A stretch of DNA of 64,000 nucleotides from an uncultured Clostridia bacterium (GTDB lineage Bacteria; Bacillota; Clostridia; Oscillospirales; Oscillospiraceae), in NCBI GenBank assembly GCA_932222125.1, contig CAKNZJ010000249.1, positions 1 to 64,000 of the forward strand, in the 5' to 3' direction. Both the position numbers and the translations under genes were made by a program. The notes beneath the pieces are model-generated. The model worked only from the letters and a program-made list of their open reading frames with translations. It did no database searches and was not told the origin of the DNA. Shown here piece after piece: positions 1-7,734 of this stretch. Position 1 is the first letter of the stretch, and each line of letters begins with the position of its first letter.

Positions 1-83
1 CACAGAGCACAGAGCACAGAGCACAGAGCACAGAGCACAGAGCACAGAGCACAGAGCACAGAGCACAGAGCACAGAGCACAGA
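1..83. repeat. Heptanucleotide tandem repeat (CACAGAG)n
   Basis: Just under twelve perfect head-to-tail copies of the 7-mer CACAGAG run from the window edge to base 83, so the left end of the array is not visible. Seven is not a multiple of three, so each gained or lost copy shifts the reading frame. The unit contains no stop in any frame; all three frames read as the same circular heptapeptide STEHRAQ. At the present copy number the array is in frame with the acyltransferase that follows. The pattern is that of a slipped-strand contingency locus. Confidence 0.95.
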
Positions 84-1115
84 ATAAGGGATACCTACCT
101 TGATATATTGAAGGGAATACTAATCATACTGGTGCTGGTGGGGCATTTTGGGGCAGACGCTGCTGGGGAATCACATATCTTAAATACGATCACCGTGTTT
201 ATTGATATTTTCCATATGCCAGTATTTGTTTTTATATCCGGATATTGCTCAAAAAATATTGCAAAGAGCAGAGAATCGGGGTTCCGTCTGCTAATTATAT
301 TTGCTTTGCTTCAAATCTTGTGGGCTGTTCTTAGCGGTATTTTGTTTCGTAGTTGGAGCGTGCTGGCCAATATGTGGATACCTGGGCCAGCTTTATGGTA
401 TATCCTGGCGCTATCGGTTTGGAAGTACTACTTAAGGGATTTAATTAAGATCAGATATATTGTGCCAGTTTCCTTTGTACTGGCAGTACTATCCAGCCTA
501 ACAGTGAGTTTAATGCCAGTGATGGCTTTGCCAAGGATAGTTGGCTTTTTGCCATTTTTCTTACTGGGATATTTTGTGGATCACACTACTTTGGAAAAGA
601 TAAAGCGAATCAATATAGCTGTGAGTCTGATCATCTTGTCTGCAATATTTGGTTTGTCATATTTTATTACGGTAAAGTTGGAATTACACATAAAAATTTT
701 ATCACATAACTATTCCTATTTGGAATTTGGCGTAGGAGATAATCCTGTGATCGGACTTGCCGCAAATGCAGCATCATATATCCTGGCTCTCGTAGCTGGC
801 ATTGCTTTTATCAGTGTATGTAAAGTATTTGAAAAAAACAGATGGTTGATACGAATCGGTCAAAGAACATTGCCAATCTATATCTTATCAAACTATATAC
901 AGCACGGTGTTTTGAGATTTCCAGGGGGATTTCTTAATCATATATTGAGTACTGACCTTAGCAGATATGCTGTTGCTATGCTTTATATTTCAATAACCAT
1001 TATAATCTGTCAATCGGATTGGGTGGTGAATGGATTCAACAATTTGATCAATAAATGGTACCGGCTTGTCGTACCAGAGGAAAAGGATCATTTGCGCAGC
1101 AAAAACGATTGTTAA
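1..1115 (+). CDS. Acyltransferase family 3 membrane protein, 5' partial, repeat-controlled
   Basis: This is an integral membrane acyltransferase of family 3 (PF01757), the group that O-acetylates cell-surface sugars; the substrate is unknown. The reading frame is open from base 3 through the heptanucleotide repeat into RDTYLDILKG...VGHF, which matches the family's N-terminal motif with its conserved His. The first in-frame start after the repeat (TTG at 108) would remove half of that motif, so translation probably begins upstream of the window and crosses the repeat. An ISGYCSK motif and about ten hydrophobic segments follow. The gene is clearly more AT-rich than its neighbours, which suggests transfer. 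Phase-variable expression is inferred from the repeat, not shown. Confidence 0.85.
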   Translation, partial: QSTEHRAQSTEHRAQSTEHRAQSTEHRIRDTYLDILKGILIILVLVGHFGADAAGESHILNTITVFIDIFHMPVFVFISGYCSKNIAKSRESGFRLLIIFALLQILWAVLSGILFRSWSVLANMWIPGPALWYILALSVWKYYLRDLIKIRYIVPVSFVLAVLSSLTVSLMPVMALPRIVGFLPFFLLGYFVDHTTLEKIKRINIAVSLIILSAIFGLSYFITVKLELHIKILSHNYSYLEFGVGDNPVIGLAANAASYILALVAGIAFISVCKVFEKNRWLIRIGQRTLPIYILSNYIQHGVLRFPGGFLNHILSTDLSRYAVAMLYISITIIICQSDWVVNGFNNLINKWYRLVVPEEKDHLRSKNDC

Positions 1116-1146
1116 AAAATAAGGATGGTATCCCAAAAACGCCAAG

Positions 1147-1181
1147 CAAAGGGAGGGCGACCTATGGTCGCTCTCCCTTTG
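1147..1181. terminator. Bidirectional terminator hairpin
   Basis: An inverted repeat (CAAAGGGA...TCCCTTTG outer arms, GGCGACC/GGTCGC inner arms) lies between the convergent acyltransferase and galT genes. A-rich and T-rich flanks allow it to serve both strands. Confidence 0.75.
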
Positions 1182-1198
1182 TGTATTCTAACACCGGG

Positions 1199-2704
1199 TT
1201 AAAATTTCTGCTGATTGACATAGTCAATGAATCGCACAAAGGCGGTCCTTCCCTCCGGATCACAGGGATACACCCCGGCATGTTCCAGCACGGCGGCAAA
1301 GACCATGCCGATTTCCTGCTCCAAAATACCCATGACGTTCTGTTGGGTGAAGGTGTGCCGCTCTAGAAGCTGCTCTGCCCAAGGAGCATGCTTGGCCAGG
1401 TCTGGGTTAGCCCATAGATCGCCACCATTTACCAGAGTGTGGGCTAGGGAGGCCATCTCCCCCTTAAGCCGGGGGGGCAGTACCGCCAGCCCCATGACCT
1501 CGATCAGGCCGATATTTTCCTTTTTAATGTGGTGTAGCTCAGGATGGGGATGATAGACACCCATTGGATAGGCCGAGGTGGTGATGTTATTGCGCAGCAC
1601 CAGATCCAGCTCAAACGCGCCTTCCCGCATGCGGGCGATGGGCGTAATGGTGTTGTGGGGTTGACCGTTGGTATGGGCGAAAATGAAAGCGCTGGCATCG
1701 GTGTAGCCGCGCCAGGCGGTGAGGATCTGATCTGCTAGAGCCACCAGCTGCCCATCGTCGGGACTGCGCAAGCGGATCACCGACATAGGCCATTTGACGA
1801 TGCCCCCCTCCACCTCTGGATAGCCGGCGAAGGAGACGGAATGCTCCACCGGGGCCCGTTCCATGGCGAAGGTGTACCGCCCTCCCTGAAAGTGGTCGTG
1901 GCTGAGGATGGAGCCGCCTACGATGGGCAGGTCGGCGTTGGAGCCTATAAAGTAGTGGGGAAACAGCTTGACAAAGTCCAGCAGCTTGCTGAAAGCCGCC
2001 CGGTCGATTTTCATAGGGGTGTGGGCACTGTTGAGCGCGATGCAGTGCTCGTTGTAATATACATAGGGAGAATACTGTAGGAACCAGGGCTGTCCCCCTA
2101 GGGTGATGGGGATGATGCGATGGTTTTGCCGGGCGGGATGATCTGCCCGGCCAGTATATCCCTCGTTTTCCCGGCACAGTTGGCATTTAGGATAGCCTTT
2201 TTGGGGCGCTTCTGTGGCGGCGGCAATGGCCTTTGGATCCTTTTCCGGCTTGGACAGATTGATGGTGATGTCCAACTGGCCGTATGGTGTGGAGGCAGTC
2301 CACTTCAAATCTTTTGCAATGCGGTAGCGGCGGATATAATCGGTGTCCTGGCTGAAGCGGTAGTACCAGTCGGTGGCCTTCTGGGGTGAGCGGGCGTATT
2401 TCTCTTGAAAGGTCTGGATCACCTGGGAGGGACGAGGGGTGAGACAGCCCATCAGCTCCGTGTCAAAGAGGTCCCGGTGGGTAATTGTGTCCTGGATGAC
2501 GCCCTGTGCCACGGCATAATCCGTCAATGCCTGGAGGATGTCCTGGAGGGGAAGCTGGGGGATATCCTCCGGTCTTGGCTGGACATAGGAGTCTAAGCCC
2601 AGGACAGGCAAAAGATGATTGATGGCGCAGGTGCGGTCTGCCGGCTGAATCAGCCCTTTGCCCAGAGCATAGTCTACCAGAGCGGTTAAATAGACGCTGA
2701 TCAT
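1199..2704 (-). CDS. galT: UDP-glucose--hexose-1-phosphate uridylyltransferase (class II GalT)
   Basis: It exchanges UMP between UDP-glucose and galactose-1-phosphate in the Leloir pathway, in the cytoplasm. The 501-residue length and sequence fit the Firmicute class II GalT family rather than the shorter E. coli type. The active-site histidine motif SHDHFQGG is at residues 268-275, and a conserved HPELHHIKKENIGLIEVMG segment lies in the C-terminal half. The start ATG follows galK by 13 bases, so galK and galT form one operon read leftward from a promoter near 4060. The gene sits next to two galactose-type ABC importers, which supports a role in galactose use. Confidence 0.95.
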   Translation of the reverse strand: MISVYLTALVDYALGKGLIQPADRTCAINHLLPVLGLDSYVQPRPEDIPQLPLQDILQALTDYAVAQGVIQDTITHRDLFDTELMGCLTPRPSQVIQTFQEKYARSPQKATDWYYRFSQDTDYIRRYRIAKDLKWTASTPYGQLDITINLSKPEKDPKAIAAATEAPQKGYPKCQLCRENEGYTGRADHPARQNHRIIPITLGGQPWFLQYSPYVYYNEHCIALNSAHTPMKIDRAAFSKLLDFVKLFPHYFIGSNADLPIVGGSILSHDHFQGGRYTFAMERAPVEHSVSFAGYPEVEGGIVKWPMSVIRLRSPDDGQLVALADQILTAWRGYTDASAFIFAHTNGQPHNTITPIARMREGAFELDLVLRNNITTSAYPMGVYHPHPELHHIKKENIGLIEVMGLAVLPPRLKGEMASLAHTLVNGGDLWANPDLAKHAPWAEQLLERHTFTQQNVMGILEQEIGMVFAAVLEHAGVYPCDPEGRTAFVRFIDYVNQQKF

Positions 2705-2717
2705 GACATTCCCTCCC

Positions 2718-3998
2718 TCAAGCCAACTGGATGCCGCCTACGGGGCGGATGGATACAACGTGGCAGCTTCCCGGACCCAGTACCGCCTCAGTCTGTGATT
2801 TGAATGTCGTGAACTGGTCCAGAGGGACAAAGGCCTGAGCGGTGCCGCCAAAGCCACCCCCATGAACGCGGACAGCTCCCCTGTCACCCAGCAGGCGCTG
2901 GCACAGTGCGATGGTGAACATGAGTTCTTGGTGGAAGGTTTGCCCGGTGGGAACCACGTTTTGAAGGAAGAGAGCGGAGGAAGCGCCTGAATCACGGACC
3001 AGGCGAAGAAATGTCTCAAACTCCCCTGCCCGAAGGGCCTGAGCCTGTTGAAGAGCCCGCCGGGTTTCGCTGTAGAAGTGGAGAGCCCGGAGGACTGCCC
3101 GGTCCCCCGCTGTTTGACGCACCTGGGGCAGAGCGTTCAAAAACTCGTCCTCAGGCACCTCTTGCAGCACCTGTCTGCCAAAGCAGCGGCATACCGCAGC
3201 CAGATCATCGGTAATGGAGGCATATTCTGCAGTTAGATCAGCATGGCCTGCCCCGGAGTCCAAAATGCACAGGGCATAGCCGGTAGCGGCCAAATTCAGG
3301 GGGATCTGGTCAACGGTTGGGCAGGCGGGGTCGGCAAAGTCAATGGTTACTACCCCGCCGACTGAGGAGGCGGTTTGATCCATTAGGCCGCAGGGTTTGC
3401 CAAAGTAGATATTTTCCGCGTACTGACCGATTTGAGCCAGCTCCACCGGAGAGCATTGACCCTGCCAGAACAACTGGTTGAACATGGTAGCCACCAAGAC
3501 CTCAAAGGCGGCAGAGGAGGACAGTCCGCTTCCCCCTGGCACGTTGGATATGGCGTAGACATCCAGACCGGCCTTCTGAATGGGACAGCCCAAGGCGGAA
3601 AAGCGGGCGGCAATTCCCCGGATCAATGCAGCGGAGGTGTTTTCCTCTTCTGACCGGGGAGAGAGCTGAGTCAGATCCACTGAAATGAGGGGGTAGCCTT
3701 CACTTTGAAAGCGGACCACGCCGCTTTGGTTGGGTACGGCGGCGGCCAGGATATCCAAATCAATGCTGGCGGCCAACACGCGGCCGTGTTGGTGATCGGT
3801 GTGGTTGCCGCCCAACTCGGTGCGCCCCGGGGCGCTGAATAAGGCCTGGGCTTCCCGGCCAAAGCTGCTTTGAAAGCCGGAGAGCACTGTTTCCAGGCGA
3901 AGGCGGCTGGTCTCCAGACGAGAGGGGCCGTAGAGTTTTGCCAGAACAGGGTCAAGCTGGCCTGTGTTCAGGCAACTGGCCAATCCATGTTGTCCCAT
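2718..3998 (-). CDS. galK: Galactokinase
   Basis: It phosphorylates galactose with ATP to galactose-1-phosphate, the first Leloir step. The 426-residue protein is a GHMP kinase. The galactokinase signature GRTELGGNHTDHQHG begins at residue 59, the ATP-binding loop PGGSGLSSSAAF is near 154-165, and the C-terminal GGFGG motif is present. The chosen ATG at 3998 has an AGGAGG site about seven bases upstream; an in-frame ATG at 4022 lies before that ribosome-binding site and is unlikely. It is the first gene of the galK-galT operon. Confidence 0.95.
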   Translation of the reverse strand: MGQHGLASCLNTGQLDPVLAKLYGPSRLETSRLRLETVLSGFQSSFGREAQALFSAPGRTELGGNHTDHQHGRVLAASIDLDILAAAVPNQSGVVRFQSEGYPLISVDLTQLSPRSEEENTSAALIRGIAARFSALGCPIQKAGLDVYAISNVPGGSGLSSSAAFEVLVATMFNQLFWQGQCSPVELAQIGQYAENIYFGKPCGLMDQTASSVGGVVTIDFADPACPTVDQIPLNLAATGYALCILDSGAGHADLTAEYASITDDLAAVCRCFGRQVLQEVPEDEFLNALPQVRQTAGDRAVLRALHFYSETRRALQQAQALRAGEFETFLRLVRDSGASSALFLQNVVPTGQTFHQELMFTIALCQRLLGDRGAVRVHGGGFGGTAQAFVPLDQFTTFKSQTEAVLGPGSCHVVSIRPVGGIQLA

Positions 3999-4047
3999 TA
4001 TACACTCCTCCTTGGTTCCCATTGCTGGAATGGGTTGGATTGTTCTT

Positions 4048-4076
4048 ATTCTATACTATGCCCAATCAAAAAGCAA
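4048..4076 (-). promoter_or_regulatory. Candidate sigma-A promoter of galK-galT
   Basis: On the minus strand TTGCTT (4071-4076) and TAGAAT (4048-4053) are separated by 17 bases, about 50 bases upstream of the galK start. No other feature was recognised in the leftward half of the 4023-4364 gap. Confidence 0.45.
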
Positions 4077-4258
4077 TCAATAAAGCCTGCTGGCCCATTT
4101 TGCCTCCGGGATGGGGACATCTAATTTTCCCGATGGTTCGCGATAAGCGGCCGGGCAGGAAATTGTCAGCATTAAAACCTATAGGACAGAAAAAATGTGC
4201 ATAAAGTTTGTATAATATGTAGAAATAAATGCTTTAGAAACTGAGATGTATAAAAAAT

Positions 4259-4290
4259 CAGTTGCAAAACTGGAAAGGTTATGCTATAGT
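4259..4290 (+). promoter_or_regulatory. Promoter with palindrome over the -35, copy 1
   Basis: TTGCAA (4262-4267) and TATAGT (4285-4290) are spaced 17 bases apart. The -35 is inside the palindrome CAGTTGCAAAACTG. The same arrangement, with the same spacing and nearly the same spacer, recurs at 4873-4905 before the sugar-binding protein, so both genes probably answer to the same regulator. Transcription would start about 65 bases before the lipoprotein start. Confidence 0.7.
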
Positions 4291-4364
4291 ATGTGCACGG
4301 TGAATGGGACACAACAAAGTGGATCAATTCACCGCGAAATTTTTGTGCAAAAAGGAGAAGAAAT

Positions 4365-4673
4365 ATGAAAGTACGTACTCTTGCAATGCTCATGTCCGTA
4401 TGCATGGTGTTTGGTCTGCTCACCGCTTGCTCCAACAAGGACAGCAAAAACAGCAGCTCTCCCGCCCCTTCTGATGCAGTCACCGAGAGCGTGAGCCCTG
4501 ACCCCTCTGATGAGGTTTCCAACACTGTGACCTCCGCCGATCCCTCTGATGAGGTTTCCAACACTGTGGCTTCCGCCGATCCCTCTGATGAGGTTTCCAA
4601 CACTGTGACCTCCGCTGATCCCTCTGACCAGATCACCGGAACCGTGACCGATCCCTCTGCTGACCTTTCCTAA
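4365..4673 (+). CDS. Small repeat-bearing lipoprotein, partial duplicate of the sugar-binding protein leader
   Basis: The 102-residue protein starts at an ATG behind AAAAGGAGAAG. Its first 21 residues are nearly identical to the signal peptide of the sugar-binding protein at 4980, with lipobox LLTAC. The rest is not a binding domain. It is three copies of the 13-residue unit DPSDEVSNTV(T/A)SA, then two decayed copies, rich in Ser, Asp, Thr and Val. It would be exported and lipid-anchored as a short extended tail. It was probably made by duplication of the promoter, signal peptide and DPS(D/E)-type linker of the neighbouring gene. No function can be assigned; it could be a spacer, a decoy, or a relic that is still expressed. 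Confidence 0.75.
   Translation: MKVRTLAMLMSVCMVFGLLTACSNKDSKNSSSPAPSDAVTESVSPDPSDEVSNTVTSADPSDEVSNTVASADPSDEVSNTVTSADPSDQITGTVTDPSADLS
4500..4649 (+). repeat. 39-bp coding direct repeats
   Basis: Three contiguous 39-base units (4500-4538, 4539-4577, 4578-4616) and a diverged partial unit lie in frame inside the small lipoprotein gene. Each begins GAYCCCTCTGATGAGG and encodes DPSDEVSNTV(T/A)SA. The length is a multiple of three, so copy-number change would alter protein length and not frame. Confidence 0.9.
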
Positions 4674-4798
4674 ATTAGGCTCAAGGCTGGCGGAGTAATT
4701 CCCGGATGCGGGAAGGTTATTTCAATGGCGGCCATTGCATGGTACGCCAGATTGAAATAGGCGCCGGACCAAGGATGGTTTATGGCGTGATATGAGGA
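4674..4798 (+). other. Intergenic segment with consecutive hairpins, possible structured RNA
   Basis: No gene fits here. The segment holds a 6-bp GC-rich hairpin (TTCCCG/CGGGAA, 4699-4714). A longer one follows at 4718-4759, with TATTTCAAT pairing perfectly to ATTGAAATA, then GGCG to CGCC, then an inner CCAT/ATGG. A third weaker hairpin lies near 4762-4787. The intrinsic terminator at 4799-4839 follows directly. It may be a structured 3' UTR or a small RNA processed from the lipoprotein transcript; it matches no RNA family I recognise. Confidence 0.4.
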
Positions 4799-4839
4799 AC
4801 ATCTCCGTCCCCCTTAACTGGGGGCGGGGATGTTTTTTT
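4799..4839 (+). terminator. Intrinsic terminator
   Basis: A GC-rich stem (ACATCTCCGTCCCC against GGGGCGGGGATGT, loop TTAACT region) is followed by seven T residues. It ends the small lipoprotein transcript before the second promoter. Confidence 0.9.
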
Positions 4840-4872
4840 ATGTGCAAGCATATTAGATATGAAAGTAAAAAA

Positions 4873-4905
4873 CCAGTTGCAAAGCTGGAATAGCTGTGCT
4901 ATAGT
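4873..4905 (+). promoter_or_regulatory. Promoter with palindrome over the -35, copy 2
   Basis: TTGCAA (4877-4882) and TATAGT (4900-4905), spacing 17, drive the first sugar ABC operon. The -35 lies in CCAGTTGCAAAGCTGG (4873-4888). It is a near copy of the element at 4259-4290. A palindrome covering the -35 is the usual place for a repressor. Confidence 0.7.
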
Positions 4906-4979
4906 AAAGGTGTGATGTGCAATGTGTGGAAAGATTGATAAAATCATCACAAAAATTTAGGTAAAAAGGAGAAGAAACC

Positions 4980-6029
4980 ATGAAAAAGCGTACTCTTGCA
5001 ATGCTCATGTCCGTATGTATGGTGTTCGGGCTGCTGACCGCCTGCACAAGCAAAGAGGGCGAAAACAGCGGATCTCCCGACCCGTCCGAGGCAGTTTCCG
5101 GGGCCGTCAGCGCTTCTGTTCCTGTCGGCGGCACCATCGGCGTGTGCATTTACAAGTTCGACGATGCATTCATGACCACTTACCGTACTGTGCTGGAGGC
5201 AACTCTGAAGGAGAAGGGTTATCAGGTCTTGGTTGTGGATAGCAACAACGACCAGGCGAAACAGAATGAGCAGATCAATAACTTCATCACTCAGAAGGTG
5301 GATGCGCTGATTATCAACCCTGTCATGACCTCTGCGGCAGACGCCATTATTGATCTGGTAAAGCGGGCCGATATCCCCACTGTGCTCATCAACCGTGAGC
5401 CCACAGCCGATCAGATGTCCGCTTATGACAAGCTGGTGTATGTGGGCTGTGACGCCGCTCAATCCGGCACCTTCCAGGGCGAGCTGATTCTGGATACCGC
5501 CAACAAGGGTGATATCAACGGCGATGGCAAGGTTTCTTACATTATGATTCAGGGCGATCCTGAGAACATTGACGCCAAGCTGCGCACCGAGTACTCCGTC
5601 AAGGCCCTCGCCGATGCCGGTGTTGAGGTGGAGCAGCTGGATATCCAGCGGGGCGACTGGGACCGTAATCGCGGCCAGGAGATTGCTCAGACCGCTCTGG
5701 CCAAGTTTGGCGATCAGATCGAAGTGATCTTCTGCAATAACGATGACATGGCCATTGGCGCGCTTCAGGCTATTCAGGCCGCCGGCCGCAAGGTGAATGA
5801 AGACATCTATCTGGTGGGCGTGGACGCGCTGGACGCCGCGCTGGATGAGGTGCAGAAGGGTAACATGACCGGTACTGTGCTCAACGACGCTAATGCCCAG
5901 GTAGCCAAGGCTGTGGAGTGCATGGAGGCCCTGCTGAAGGATGGAAAGACCTATGCCTCCGGTGAGCAGAGTGTGTATGTGGACTATGTGAAGGTCACTC
6001 CGGACAATGTGGCCGACTTCATGAGCTGA
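4980..6029 (+). CDS. Galactose/glucose-type sugar-binding lipoprotein (MglB-like)
   Basis: This is the extracytoplasmic solute-binding component of a ribose/galactose-class ABC importer (Peripla_BP_4 family). The 349-residue protein has a lipoprotein signal with LLTAC (Cys22), then a Ser/Glu-rich linker and the binding fold. The loop DINGDG at residues 178-183, followed by an AKLRTEY segment, corresponds to the calcium-binding loop of enterobacterial MglB. The segment CNNDDMAIGALQA matches the NNDxMA sugar-binding motif. A strong AAAAGGAG site precedes the ATG. It heads an operon with an ATPase, a permease and a small membrane protein, beside galK-galT, so galactose or a galactoside is the likely ligand. 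The exact ligand is inferred. Confidence 0.88.
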   Translation: MKKRTLAMLMSVCMVFGLLTACTSKEGENSGSPDPSEAVSGAVSASVPVGGTIGVCIYKFDDAFMTTYRTVLEATLKEKGYQVLVVDSNNDQAKQNEQINNFITQKVDALIINPVMTSAADAIIDLVKRADIPTVLINREPTADQMSAYDKLVYVGCDAAQSGTFQGELILDTANKGDINGDGKVSYIMIQGDPENIDAKLRTEYSVKALADAGVEVEQLDIQRGDWDRNRGQEIAQTALAKFGDQIEVIFCNNDDMAIGALQAIQAAGRKVNEDIYLVGVDALDAALDEVQKGNMTGTVLNDANAQVAKAVECMEALLKDGKTYASGEQSVYVDYVKVTPDNVADFMS

Positions 6030-6056
6030 GAAAAAGTAAATTGATCAGATCATAAG

Positions 6057-6094
6057 AAAGGGGGTGCGTGTGCGCAGGCGCACGCACCCCCTTT
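6057..6094 (+). promoter_or_regulatory. Intercistronic GC-rich hairpin after the binding-protein gene
   Basis: AAAGGGGGTGCG pairs with CGCACCCCCTTT, continued by TGCGC/GCGCA, with one two-base bulge. It lies between the binding-protein stop and the ATPase start. It would partly terminate transcription or protect the 5' mRNA, which fits the usual excess of binding protein over the membrane parts. The second importer has a hairpin in the same place (11613-11648). Confidence 0.8.
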
Positions 6095-6210
6095 ATGCAA
6101 CGGGCATCCAATTTGTGGGGAGTGGCTGTGACTGCTCTGTATTTTTTGAATGGTACAGATTGCTCACAACCATTCTCCGCGCAGCAAAAAACCAGAAGGA
6201 GGCCATTGAA

Positions 6211-7719
6211 GTGTCAGAGTATCGTTTAGAAATGCGGGACGTCGTTAAGATTTTCCCCGGGGTCAAGGCTTTGGACAATGCCCAGCTCAAGCTACGGCCG
6301 GGCAGCGTTCATGCGCTAATGGGAGAAAATGGAGCGGGCAAGTCCACCCTGATGAAGTGTATGTTTGGCATCTACCATATGGATGAGGGAGAGATTATCT
6401 ACGAGGGGGAGAAGGTGCAGATCAAGGGGCCATTGGACGCCCTCCACAAGGGCATTGCCATGGTGCACCAGGAACTTCAGCCCATCCCGGAGCGGAGCAT
6501 TGGTGAGAATATCTATGTGGGCCGCTACCCGACCAAGCATTTCGGCCCGGTGACGGTCATCGACCATGAGAAGATGTATGCCGATGCGGCCAAGGTGCTT
6601 CAGGAGGTTCACCTCAATTTTGATCCCAAAGCCAAGCTGGGCACTCTGAGCGTATCTCAAATGCAGTTGGTGGAAATCGCTAAGGCGGTATCCGCTGATT
6701 GCAAGGTTTTGATTCTGGATGAGCCCACCTCCTCCCTTACCGCAGCTGAGGTGGAGGCCTTATTTGCCATTGTGGATGAGCTGAGGCAGCGGGGCGTATC
6801 TATTGTCTACATCAGCCACAAGATGGACGAAATCCTCCGCATCAGCGATGAGGTCACGATCATGCGAGATGGCAAGTACATTGGGACATGGGCCGCCAAG
6901 GAGCTGACCACCGACTTTATCATCACCAAGATGGTGGGGCGAGAGCTCTCCAACCTATATCCAAAGCGGGAGAACGTCCCTGGTGAGGTTGTGTTTGAGG
7001 TGAAGGACTTCACATCTATCAATCCCAGAAGCTTCCGAAACGTATCCTTCCAGCTGCGAAAAGGGGAGATATTGGGGGTTTCCGGCTTGGTGGGGGCTCA
7101 GCGCACGGAGTTGATGGAGGGGCTGTTCGGACTCAGGTGCCATTCAAAGGGAACCATTACCTATCAGGGCAAGAAGCTGAAGATCAACCAGCCCAAGGAC
7201 GCCATTGACAGCGGCATTGCCATGCTGACCGAGGACCGCCGGCTCACCGGTATCCTGGGGGTGCTGTCCATTGCCGATAACGTCTCCATCGCCTCCCTGA
7301 AACAATATTTAATAGGGGGCATGATGCTGGACGACCGGAAAATTGAACGGCTGGTTCAGGATAACGTGAAGAAGCTGTCCATCAAGACACCGTCCTCTAA
7401 GACCCAGATCCAGTCCCTCTCCGGCGGGAACCAGCAAAAGGTGCTGGTCAGCCGCTGGCTGGCCAATAATCCAGACGTGTTTATTCTGGATGAACCCACC
7501 AGAGGCATTGATGTGGGCGCGAAATATGAGATATATTGTATTATTGCCGACTTGGCTAAACAAGGCAAGAGCATCATCATGATCTCCTCTGAAATGAGTG
7601 AGTTAATTGGTATGTCTGATCGGGTGATGGTCATGTGTGATGGCCAGGTCACCGGCTTTATCGATGGAGAGAAGGCCAGTCAGGAGAGCATTATGGAGCT
7701 GGCCACCCAGTTTGAGTAA
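6211..7719 (+). CDS. Sugar ABC transporter ATP-binding protein, double domain (MglA-like)
   Basis: It powers sugar import from the cytoplasmic face. The 502-residue protein carries two ABC domains. The first has Walker [10 protein letters not shown] (38-46), a QMQLVEIAKA signature region and Walker B LILDEPTSSL. The second has a degenerate Walker A (GLVGAQRTE), a canonical LSGGNQQK signature and FILDEPTRGID, as is usual in the MglA/RbsA group. The GTG start at 6211 follows AAGGAGG by seven bases. An upstream in-frame extension to 6064 runs through the intercistronic hairpin and is rejected. The paralogue at 10079-11578 has almost the same length. Confidence 0.92.
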   Translation: MSEYRLEMRDVVKIFPGVKALDNAQLKLRPGSVHALMGENGAGKSTLMKCMFGIYHMDEGEIIYEGEKVQIKGPLDALHKGIAMVHQELQPIPERSIGENIYVGRYPTKHFGPVTVIDHEKMYADAAKVLQEVHLNFDPKAKLGTLSVSQMQLVEIAKAVSADCKVLILDEPTSSLTAAEVEALFAIVDELRQRGVSIVYISHKMDEILRISDEVTIMRDGKYIGTWAAKELTTDFIITKMVGRELSNLYPKRENVPGEVVFEVKDFTSINPRSFRNVSFQLRKGEILGVSGLVGAQRTELMEGLFGLRCHSKGTITYQGKKLKINQPKDAIDSGIAMLTEDRRLTGILGVLSIADNVSIASLKQYLIGGMMLDDRKIERLVQDNVKKLSIKTPSSKTQIQSLSGGNQQKVLVSRWLANNPDVFILDEPTRGIDVGAKYEIYCIIADLAKQGKSIIMISSEMSELIGMSDRVMVMCDGQVTGFIDGEKASQESIMELATQFE

Positions 7720-7734
7720 AGGGAAGAGAACATC

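Noticed and set aside
1..83. Tandem repeat considered as a CRISPR or satellite array
   Set aside because: A 7-base unit without spacers that is in frame with a gene fits a coding simple-sequence repeat better.
4500..4649. Direct repeats considered as a CRISPR array
   Set aside because: The units are contiguous without spacers and are in frame within a lipoprotein gene.
4674..4798. Paired hairpins considered as an integron attC site or IS end
   Set aside because: No R-box core pair, target-site duplication or transposase remnant was found.
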